64,000 bases of DNA from Aquimarina megaterium XH134 (lineage in GTDB: Bacteria; Bacteroidota; Bacteroidia; Flavobacteriales; Flavobacteriaceae). Of the stretch, positions 26,250 through 33,531 are shown in pieces. Within the stretch, counting starts at the first letter, position 1, and every line of letters starts with the position of its first letter. Both the position numbers and the translations under genes were made by a program. The notes beneath the pieces were generated by a model. It did not search any database. It had not been told where the DNA came from and saw only the letters and a program-made list of their open reading frames with translations. The stretch lies in the NCBI RefSeq assembly GCF_000520975.1, contig NZ_JACB01000054.1, forward strand, positions 1 to 64,000, in the 5' to 3' direction.

Positions 26250-27938
26250 TTAAGGTTTTCTAAAAAAAGTGGTTTCGAACGTTGCTCGATTACCTACTTT
26301 ATCTAACACAACAAGTTTAAAATTATTTTCTGAGTCCACATGATTTTTATCATTAAAATCATAGATTAACATTCCGGTCTTGTAATCATACTCTAATAAA
26401 ATAAATTTTCCATTTATAGTACCTCGATAACTTTTTATTCCAGATTCAGAATCATTGATTTTTACTTTTAAATGTGTGGCCTTTGATATCCATTTTTTGC
26501 TAGAAACATTAATAGGTATTATTGTAGGTTTCTGGTTGTCGGTAAATAAGGAGTATGTTCCAAAAGTACGTGTTCTGGTCGAGAACCGATTACCTTTCTT
26601 AGATGTTCTAGAGTATGATGGTGTTTTAGAGCCATTTAAACGGCCTATATATAGTTTTTTCTTATCTTCTTCACTATACCTTGATACATCAAAAACCAGA
26701 GTCATGTTTTTATGTAACGGAGTTTTGTTATTGTGGATTTTAATTTTTTCTCCATTAACAGATATGTCTAGATAGGTATTTTCATATAATGCACCTTTAG
26801 GAATAAAAAGGTCAAAAAAACCAGAGCTATACGTATAATTTTCTGTTGCTTTAGCGTATTCTGATGTTTTAGGAATATCTGTTTTAGTGATTGTTTCTAC
26901 ATTCTTTCCTTGTACAGGAATAGTAATTGTAGTGGTATTGTTTTTAAAATCTTTGATATGAATGGTATAGTTGTAAGAAAGGCTATCTTGAATAGTAACA
27001 ATACCGTTATTTACTTTCTTTTTAAAAACGGTCAACGGATTGTTTTTTTCAACAAAGAGTTTTGTTATTCTACTTCTGTATTCTTTAAAATAGGAGTAAT
27101 CAATAATCCGATTTGCATATCGTGTTTCGGCAAAAGAAAAACGATTCATTTCTATTTTTAAATTTTCCTGACCATTAATTAGAGTAGTTATTTCATATAC
27201 ACCGTTATTATTCTCGGCTAAATCTTGTTTGTCTATGGTAGCTACGCCAAAACCGATTTTACCATATGCACTTAGGTTTTCTGCTTTAAAACTACCGTCT
27301 TCTAGAGGTGTAAGCTTTAATCTAACTGGTTTTTGCGCACCATTAATATGTGCGTCTTTATCCAGACTATAGGCCCAAAGACTATTTATGATTGGTTTTC
27401 TGGTATCTTTTACTTCTATACCAAAATTCATTGGATTCATTGGTCTGGATCTCGAATCTCTAATTTCAAAATGAAGATGAGGTCCAGAACTTCCTCCGGT
27501 ATTACCGCTGTATGCTATAACATCACCTTGCTTAACCATTAACGAACCTGATTTTGGAAAAAGTTCTATTTCATAAGATTCTTTTGCGTACTGTCTTTCT
27601 TTTACAAAAGCTTCAATTTCTGGAGAGAATTTTTTTAAATGGGCATATACACTTGTATATCCATTGGGATGTGCAATATATAATGCTTTACCATACCCGC
27701 CATGCGAAACCTTTATTCTAGTTACTCGACCAGATGCTGTAGCGTATACATTTAATCCTTCTTCGCCCTTAGTTTTCATATCTAATCCAGAATGAAAATG
27801 GTTAGATCTCAACTCGCCAAATGTTCCCGAAACTACAGTAGGAATATCCAGAGGACGAATAAAATAGTCTTTTGGAAGGTTCTTTTGTCCATAGCAAAAA
27901 GAAAAGCCAAGTACAATAAAAACTATAATCTTTCTCAT
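26250..27938 (-). CDS. M23 (LytM-type) metallopeptidase
   Basis: An exported 562-residue peptidoglycan endopeptidase or LytM factor. Signal peptide ending CYGQ. The LytM domain lies near the N-terminus: zinc ligands in NHFHSGLDMK (His...Asp) and the HLHFEIRDSR motif with its catalytic and zinc-binding histidines; NTGGSSGPHLHFE is intact, so it should be active. The C-terminal 350 residues are beta-rich and probably Ig-like. It is the first gene of an operon with the TonB-dependent receptor, so cell-wall cutting and receptor assembly may be linked. Confidence 0.9.
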   Translation of the reverse strand: MRKIIVFIVLGFSFCYGQKNLPKDYFIRPLDIPTVVSGTFGELRSNHFHSGLDMKTKGEEGLNVYATASGRVTRIKVSHGGYGKALYIAHPNGYTSVYAHLKKFSPEIEAFVKERQYAKESYEIELFPKSGSLMVKQGDVIAYSGNTGGSSGPHLHFEIRDSRSRPMNPMNFGIEVKDTRKPIINSLWAYSLDKDAHINGAQKPVRLKLTPLEDGSFKAENLSAYGKIGFGVATIDKQDLAENNNGVYEITTLINGQENLKIEMNRFSFAETRYANRIIDYSYFKEYRSRITKLFVEKNNPLTVFKKKVNNGIVTIQDSLSYNYTIHIKDFKNNTTTITIPVQGKNVETITKTDIPKTSEYAKATENYTYSSGFFDLFIPKGALYENTYLDISVNGEKIKIHNNKTPLHKNMTLVFDVSRYSEEDKKKLYIGRLNGSKTPSYSRTSKKGNRFSTRTRTFGTYSLFTDNQKPTIIPINVSSKKWISKATHLKVKINDSESGIKSYRGTINGKFILLEYDYKTGMLIYDFNDKNHVDSENNFKLVVLDKVGNRATFETTFFRKP

Positions 27939-28003
27939 AAAAGGGGGTATCTATGTGTGTGTTTATGAAATGTGCTTATAAAACTACTTATTTTTTTGTT
28001 AGA

Positions 28004-29050
28004 TTATGTTATTTTCAGTGCATGATTAATAGCGTCATTTAAATATCCACCAGAAATAATTTTTGTTCTAACCAAATCTACATTAGTTTTCATTTTTTTA
28101 TATTCTTCTAATGATAAACTTTCTAATTTGTTACTTAATTCATCTAAATTAGAAACTGTAAAGCCAATATTGTTATCTGTTATAAAAGTACTAATGGCAG
28201 CTTTGTCCCATACAATTACAGGTAATCCACATAAAATATACAATGAAGTTTTATGAGGGTTATTGTATTTTAAGTACTGTCCGTATTGACCACTACATTC
28301 TTCTGTAGAGATACCATCCCATACTAATCCAAAAGATCCTTTGATATGATAAGCAACCACATCAGAAGGAAATGCTCCTTCATAAGTAAGTACAGATGTT
28401 TCTTTTTCGGTTTTGAGTTTTTGATAATCAAATCCCATACCATACAGATTCATTCTGAAATTTTTTCTTTCGAGTAGGTCAATATCATAGATATAGGAAT
28501 TTTTACCTTCTCCAAAACCTCCCGCATATACTACTTCGTGTATCTTTTCTCCTGTAACATCATTGTTTTGATCAGGTAATCCTTTATTTAAGATATAGTC
28601 AAATATTCCGAGTACAATTATTGGGATTTTAACATCTTGTTCCAAAAACCAATTCTTCATCGAATCATTATGCACAATAATGGCATCTGAAGAAATTATT
28701 TTTTTTAATTCTTTATTTGCATCACTAGTTCTACCTTTCAAAAAACGCACATCATGAACAATAGTAATGATTTTACATCTTTTTATTTTTGCAACAAATA
28801 AGACATAGTTTCTAAATTTATTTAGAGGATATTGTGTACATAATGTTGACTTGTAAGGTAATCGTATTAGGGCGAAGGTAATGCCGAAAAAGTTTTTTAG
28901 AGCACCAATTGCAGAGTTAGGGATTGAAGATTGTTTGAATCCCAGGTTTTTAAACCCCATTTCGGTTAGAATAGACTCACAATCAGTTTTTGCTTTACCA
29001 GCGGCGTTAAAAAGAGATTTGTAATTTCTGGAAATGAAATATCCTTTCAT
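28004..29050 (-). CDS. Glycosyltransferase, possibly galactofuranosyltransferase
   Basis: A 348-residue protein with a two-domain GT-B type pattern: an N-terminal half with RCKIITIVHDVRFLKG, and a C-terminal half with the sugar-nucleotide region VYAGGFGEGKNSY, GLVWDGISTEECSGQYGQY and LYILCGLPVIVWDKAAIS. It resembles bacterial beta-1,6-galactofuranosyltransferases. That fits its divergent neighbour glf, which makes the donor UDP-galactofuranose. The start at 29050 is chosen over 29086 because it gives a compact N-terminus. The linkage made and the polymer are unknown. Confidence 0.75.
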   Translation of the reverse strand: MKGYFISRNYKSLFNAAGKAKTDCESILTEMGFKNLGFKQSSIPNSAIGALKNFFGITFALIRLPYKSTLCTQYPLNKFRNYVLFVAKIKRCKIITIVHDVRFLKGRTSDANKELKKIISSDAIIVHNDSMKNWFLEQDVKIPIIVLGIFDYILNKGLPDQNNDVTGEKIHEVVYAGGFGEGKNSYIYDIDLLERKNFRMNLYGMGFDYQKLKTEKETSVLTYEGAFPSDVVAYHIKGSFGLVWDGISTEECSGQYGQYLKYNNPHKTSLYILCGLPVIVWDKAAISTFITDNNIGFTVSNLDELSNKLESLSLEEYKKMKTNVDLVRTKIISGGYLNDAINHALKIT

Positions 29051-29175
29051 ATGAATATGTAAATTTATCGTGGGAAAGATACACACATTTTATTTTTTAT
29101 ACCCTATTTTAAGAAGATTATCAATTTTGATTTTTTGATGTGTAATTATTACCTATAAAATCCTTTTAAAAATAG

Positions 29176-29183
29176 TAGTTTTG
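29176..29183 (+). promoter_or_regulatory. -7 promoter box of glf
   Basis: TAGTTTTG, exact TAnnTTTG, about 45 bp before the GTG start. No TTTG at -33. Confidence 0.4.
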
Positions 29184-29228
29184 ACAACTGAATTTTTTAG
29201 AAACCATTTCGAATAAAAAAATATACTA

Positions 29229-30350
29229 GTGAAAGAAAAGAGATATGATTATCTAATTGTAGGAGCAGGATTGTTTGGGAGTGTTTTTGCTCACGAAATG
29301 ACTAATCGGGGTAAAAAATGTCTTGTGATAGATAAACGAGATCATTTAGGCGGAAATGTATATTGCGAGGAAAAAGAAGGAATTAATATACATAAATATG
29401 GAGCTCACATTTTTCATACTAATGATAAAAAAATCTGGGATTATGTAAATCAATTTGCAACTTTTAATAATTATATAAATTCTCCATTGTCATTGTCAAA
29501 AGGTAAACTGTATAACCTGCCTTTTAATATGAATACGTTTTATCAACTATGGGGAACCAAGACACCGCAAGAAGCAAAAAAGATTATTGATGAGCAAGTA
29601 GCACAATATGGAGTAAAGTCTCCACAAAATCTTGAAGAACAAGCTTTATCTTTGGTAGGGAAAGATATTTATGAAACTTTTATTAAAGCCTATACAGAAA
29701 AGCAATGGGGGAAAAAAGCTACAGAACTCCCTGCATTTATTATTAAAAGACTTCCAGTTAGATATACATATAACAATAATTATTTTAATGACATTTATCA
29801 AGGAATTCCTGTCGGAGGTTATAATGTAATTATTAATGGTTTACTAGACGGTATTGATACCAAAACAGGAGTGGATTTTTTTGAAGATAGAATAGAGCTT
29901 GAATCTCTAGCCGATAAGATTGTATATACGGGCAAGATAGATGAGTTTTTTGAATATAAGCATGGGCATTTAGAATACAGATCATTACGATTTGAACATG
30001 AACTTCATGACATAGAAAATTACCAGGGTAATGCAGTGGTAAACTATAATGATGCAAGTTATGAATTTACCCGAATTATTGAACATAAACATTTTGAATT
30101 TGGAAAGCAGGATAAAACAATTATAACAAAAGAATATCCCGAAAATTGGGATAGAAGCAAAGAGGCATATTACCCTATTAATAACGGTAGAAATCAAGAA
30201 ATATTTAAAAAGTATAAAGAAGAATCACAACAATTAGAAGGTGTGATTTTTGGAGGAAGACTGGCAGAATATCGTTATTATGATATGCACCAGATAATCG
30301 CATCGTCTTTGGTTAAAGTAGAAGAAATATCGAGGATTAAACCACAATAA
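29229..30350 (+). CDS. glf: UDP-galactopyranose mutase
   Basis: A 373-residue flavoprotein that interconverts UDP-galactopyranose and UDP-galactofuranose. The FAD site is YDYLIVGAGLFGSVFAHE, with RDHLGGNVYCEE and the active-site region INIHKYGAHIFHTND. Further family motifs are FNMNTFYQLWG, EKQWGKKATELP, IPVGGYNV and FGGRLAEYRYYDMHQ. The start is GTG at 29229; no in-frame ATG precedes the FAD motif. Divergent from a glycosyltransferase likely to use its product, which suggests galactofuranose in a surface glycan. Confidence 0.94.
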   Translation: MKEKRYDYLIVGAGLFGSVFAHEMTNRGKKCLVIDKRDHLGGNVYCEEKEGINIHKYGAHIFHTNDKKIWDYVNQFATFNNYINSPLSLSKGKLYNLPFNMNTFYQLWGTKTPQEAKKIIDEQVAQYGVKSPQNLEEQALSLVGKDIYETFIKAYTEKQWGKKATELPAFIIKRLPVRYTYNNNYFNDIYQGIPVGGYNVIINGLLDGIDTKTGVDFFEDRIELESLADKIVYTGKIDEFFEYKHGHLEYRSLRFEHELHDIENYQGNAVVNYNDASYEFTRIIEHKHFEFGKQDKTIITKEYPENWDRSKEAYYPINNGRNQEIFKKYKEESQQLEGVIFGGRLAEYRYYDMHQIIASSLVKVEEISRIKPQ

Positions 30351-30380
30351 AGAAAGGGTTTAAAATTAGTTGTAAAACTA

Positions 30381-30411
30381 TTGGGTTTTTTCAATTGGTA
30401 TGTTAACTTTG
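30381..30411 (+). promoter_or_regulatory. Promoter of the coiled-coil/zapA unit
   Basis: TTG at 30381-30383 and a perfect TAACTTTG at 30404-30411, with 20 bases between, the textbook Bacteroidota layout. The leader to ATG 30440 is about 23 bases. Confidence 0.6.
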
Positions 30412-30439
30412 TGTAACGAAGTATTGTGTAAAATTTACA

Positions 30440-30730
30440 ATGAGTGATTTAATTGAAATTATTGATTCTCTTGAAAATAGAATAAGTAAGTTGCTTCATA
30501 AATATGAATTAATTAAGCAACAAAATTTAAATTTAAAAGAGAAAATATCGGATTTGGAGTCTAATTCAGAACTTCAGATTGATCAATTAAAGCAGTGGGA
30601 AGAAAAATTCAGTGCGCTCAAAAATGCAAACGCAATATTAGGCAGTGACGAATATAAAAGGGAAACCAAGCTCAAAATAAACGCTTTAATAAGAGAGATT
30701 GATATGTGTATCGCACAACTTTCTGAATAA
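30440..30730 (+). CDS. Coiled-coil protein upstream of zapA (ZapB-like)
   Basis: A 96-residue protein that is nearly all heptad coiled coil (LIEIIDSLENRISKLLHKYE and following). It ends with a short helix, and its Leu/Ile spacing fits a long dimeric rod. No enzyme motif. It lies 7 bp upstream of zapA. Coiled-coil genes beside zapA occur in other phyla (ZapB-like), so a role at the division ring is likely but inferred. Confidence 0.72.
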   Translation: MSDLIEIIDSLENRISKLLHKYELIKQQNLNLKEKISDLESNSELQIDQLKQWEEKFSALKNANAILGSDEYKRETKLKINALIREIDMCIAQLSE

Positions 30731-30737
30731 GTAAAAT

Positions 30738-31028
30738 ATGGCAGATAAGCTTAAAATTAAATTATCTATTGCAGATCGTGTATATCCGTTAACGATTAAT
30801 CCGGATCAGGAAGAAGGTTTACGGAAAGCAGCAAAAAAGATAGAAGCCATGATAAAGCAATTTGAGCAAAGTTATGCAGTTAGAGATAAGCAAGATGTAT
30901 TGGCAATGTGTGCTTTACAGTTTGCGGCACAAGTAGAACAAAAAACTATAGATAAAGATGATGACACGGTTAATGTGGCTAATAGACTAAATGAATTAAA
31001 TAATTTGCTACATGAACATTTATCATAA
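30738..31028 (+). CDS. zapA: Cell division protein ZapA
   Basis: A 96-residue ZapA that bundles FtsZ filaments at mid-cell. The N-terminal globular part is KLKIKLSIADRVYPLTINPDQEEGLRKAA, here cited as KLKIKLSIADRVYPL and DQEEGLRKAA. It is followed by the long C-terminal coiled coil with ALQFAAQVEQ. Length is usual for the family. It is preceded by the coiled-coil gene and followed by the 6S RNA gene. Confidence 0.88.
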   Translation: MADKLKIKLSIADRVYPLTINPDQEEGLRKAAKKIEAMIKQFEQSYAVRDKQDVLAMCALQFAAQVEQKTIDKDDDTVNVANRLNELNNLLHEHLS

Positions 31029-31049
31029 CGTTCTTTAAAATAAATAAGG

Positions 31050-31219
31050 TTACTGCCTGCACTAGTTGTTATTTTGATAAACTCAACAAGAATTAATTAA
31101 AAAGGGTGAGTTTAAGTTGTAAAAGCGCGCCGCCTTGAGCGGATTCTTGAGCAATTTGTTAGCCCTAAACCTGTTTTTACAGAGTTTATACAAAACCTTT
31201 GCTAGTGCAGGCTTTTTTT
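31050..31219 (+). ncRNA. ssrS: 6S RNA (6S-Flavo type)
   Basis: 6S RNA binds RNA polymerase holoenzyme and represses housekeeping promoters in stationary phase. The 212-bp spacer between zapA and rny is far more GC-rich than other spacers. Its ends form a perfect 11-bp closing helix: GCCTGCACTAG (31055-31065) with CTAGTGCAGGC (31202-31212), followed by T7. Inside are further pairing segments (ACTCA/TGAGT near 31081-31110) and a large open centre, giving the long irregular rod of 6S RNA at about 170 nt. The position after zapA matches the ssrS locus of proteobacteria and flavobacteria. Exact 5' end is estimated. Confidence 0.82.
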
Positions 31220-31240
31220 ATATAAATACTAACACAAATT

Positions 31241-32809
31241 ATGGATAATAATATTATATTTTTAATAGTTGCTGGGGTAGCAGGACTAATGATAGGATTT
31301 ATCATTGCCAAAGTTCTGGAACGTAATAAAGCTTCAGAAATTATTAAAAATGCTAAAAAAACTTCCGAAAGCATTTTAAGAGATGCTAAAAATGAGGGAG
31401 AGACAATTAAAAAAGACAAGATACTTCAGGCTAAGGAAAAATTTATTGAATTAAAATCAGAACATGAAAAGGTAATATTATCGCGAGATAAAAAGATGGC
31501 CGAAGCAGAAAAACGAACAAGAGATAAAGAATCTCAGGTTTCTAATGAATTATCTAAAAACAAAAAACTAAATATAGAGCTCGAGGAAAAAATTAAAGAA
31601 GGAGAGCAACGCAAGGACTATTTAGAAAAGAAACAAAGTGAACTTAAAAAACTTCATAAAAGCCAGGTACAACAACTTGAAGTTATATCAGGATTATCTG
31701 CAGAAGAAGCAAAAGAACAACTTGTTGAGTCTTTAAAAGGGCAGGCAAAGACTGATGCTATGGCACTTATTCAAGATACTATTGAAGAAGCTAAGCTAAC
31801 TGCACAACAGGAGGCTAAGAAAGTAATAATTAATACTATTCAAAGAATAGGCACAGAAGAAGCAATTGAGAACTGTGTTTCGGTTTTTAATATTGAAAGT
31901 GATGATGTAAAAGGTAGGATTATTGGTCGAGAAGGTAGAAATATTAGAGCTATTGAGGCTGCTACAGGAGTCGAAATTATAGTGGATGATACTCCTGAAG
32001 CAATAATTTTATCTTGTTTTGATTCTGTAAGACGAGAAGTGGCTCGATTGTCACTTCATAAATTAGTGACCGATGGGAGGATTCATCCTGCACGAATAGA
32101 AGAAGTAGTAAGAAAAACAAGGAAACAAATTGACGAAGAGATTATTGAAGTCGGTAAGCGTACCGTAATTGATCTCGGGATACATGGATTGCATCCAGAA
32201 CTAATTAAGACTATAGGTAGAATGAAATATAGATCTTCTTATGGTCAGAATCTTTTACAGCATTCAAGAGAAGTTGCTAAGTTATGCGGCGTAATGGCTT
32301 CAGAATTAGGGTTAAATCCAAAACTAGCAAAAAGAGCAGGTTTGCTGCATGATATTGGTAAGGTTCCGGATACAGAAACAGAAGTGCCGCATGCTATCCT
32401 GGGAATGCAATGGGCAGAAAAATATGGTGAAAAACAAGAAGTCTGTAATGCTATAGGGGCGCATCATGATGAAGTAGAGATGACATCGCTAATTTCTCCT
32501 ATCGTTCAGGTGTGTGATGCGATTAGCGGAGCCAGACCAGGGGCCAGACGTCAGGTATTGGATTCTTATATACAAAGGCTGAAAGATTTAGAAGGAATCG
32601 CTTTTGGATTTGATGGAGTGAAAAAAGCTTATGCGATTCAGGCAGGTAGAGAACTTCGTGTGATTGTTGAAAGCGAAAAAGTGAATGATGAAAAAGCAGC
32701 TAGCCTTTCTTTCGAGATTTCTCAAAAAGTGCAGACAGATATGACATATCCCGGTCAGGTAAAAGTGACTGTAATACGAGAGACAAGAGCAGTAAATATT
32801 GCTAAATAA
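31241..32809 (+). CDS. rny: Ribonuclease Y
   Basis: A membrane-anchored endoribonuclease of 522 residues that starts mRNA decay. Order: N-terminal membrane helix (IIFLIVAGVAGLMIGFIIA), a long charged coiled coil (about 30-200), a KH RNA-binding domain (VKGRIIGREGRNIRAIEAA), and an HD domain with the metal-binding His-Asp in AGLLHDIGKVPD and the second His in GAHHDEVEM. All catalytic features are present. The upstream 6S RNA terminator separates it from zapA. Confidence 0.95.
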   Translation: MDNNIIFLIVAGVAGLMIGFIIAKVLERNKASEIIKNAKKTSESILRDAKNEGETIKKDKILQAKEKFIELKSEHEKVILSRDKKMAEAEKRTRDKESQVSNELSKNKKLNIELEEKIKEGEQRKDYLEKKQSELKKLHKSQVQQLEVISGLSAEEAKEQLVESLKGQAKTDAMALIQDTIEEAKLTAQQEAKKVIINTIQRIGTEEAIENCVSVFNIESDDVKGRIIGREGRNIRAIEAATGVEIIVDDTPEAIILSCFDSVRREVARLSLHKLVTDGRIHPARIEEVVRKTRKQIDEEIIEVGKRTVIDLGIHGLHPELIKTIGRMKYRSSYGQNLLQHSREVAKLCGVMASELGLNPKLAKRAGLLHDIGKVPDTETEVPHAILGMQWAEKYGEKQEVCNAIGAHHDEVEMTSLISPIVQVCDAISGARPGARRQVLDSYIQRLKDLEGIAFGFDGVKKAYAIQAGRELRVIVESEKVNDEKAASLSFEISQKVQTDMTYPGQVKVTVIRETRAVNIAK

Positions 32810-32830
32810 TTTATAAACTTAATAACTATA

Positions 32831-32867
32831 ATAAAGCGATGCTGTATCACTACAAGTATCGCTTTAT
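32831..32867. terminator. Bidirectional terminator after rny
   Basis: ATAAAGCGAT (32831-32840) pairs with ATCGCTTTAT (32858-32867), followed by AGTTTTTA. It lies between two converging genes. Confidence 0.65.
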
Positions 32868-32872
32868 AGTTT

Positions 32873-33262
32873 TTATAATGTTTTTTGATCTTTATATTTT
32901 CTGATCATATTATCTTTCCATTTCAGGGCTAGCTCCAAAGTGTCAAATAGTTTAAACTCTTTGTTAAAGAAAGCTTTTTCGAGCTTTGTTTGTATTTTTT
33001 GTCTATGATCGGCAGATACTACCGCAAATCCAATCACATTTGTGATTTTGGCAGTTTCTAAGTATACCGTTGGATTTACAGCATAAGAGTTAATGCGGTG
33101 TGTGATATAAACAAAAGGTTTGTCTTTGAAATGTTTTTCTGTAATCATTAGCAAAACATCGTTATGTTCTGGTAAGACTGTAATTCCTTCTTTCATTATA
33201 GCCTTTACATAATCTTCATATATCTCTATATGACAGAAATAGAAGTTGTATGAAGTGATCAT
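32873..33262 (-). CDS. Hypothetical protein, STAS/SpoIIAA-like
   Basis: A 129-residue soluble protein. The pattern of an N-terminal strand with FCHIEIYEDYVKAIM, then VLLMITEKHFKDKPFVYI, the loop RINSYAVNPTVYLETAKI, and a final helix ELALKWKDNMIRKY resembles flavobacterial STAS/SEC14-like proteins. I am not certain of the family. It contains no enzyme motif. It stands alone between terminators. Confidence 0.55.
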   Translation of the reverse strand: MITSYNFYFCHIEIYEDYVKAIMKEGITVLPEHNDVLLMITEKHFKDKPFVYITHRINSYAVNPTVYLETAKITNVIGFAVVSADHRQKIQTKLEKAFFNKEFKLFDTLELALKWKDNMIRKYKDQKTL

Positions 33263-33471
33263 CTATTATTTGTTAGCATTTTAGTATGTGTTTTAGATAC
33301 GAAATAGGATAGAAATAGGGCTCTCTTTCTTATTTTATTATTGGTATAAGATATAAAAAAAACATGAATTAGAAAGAGGATTAGAAAAGTTCTCTGGTAA
33401 TCTTATTATTGTGTTTTTTGTAATTTTTGTACGATTGAATTTAAGGCTGTTACATGTTTTTAATCTATATT

Positions 33472-33507
33472 AAAAGAGACTGTTACTTATAGGTAACAGT
33501 CTCTTTT
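33472..33507 (-). terminator. Strong terminator after clpC
   Basis: AAAAGAGACTGTTAC (33472-33486) pairs perfectly with GTAACAGTCTCTTTT (33493-33507) around TTATAG. It lies 25 bp after the clpC stop on the minus strand. Confidence 0.88.
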
Positions 33508-33531
33508 GTATTTTTTATTATAAATATTAAG

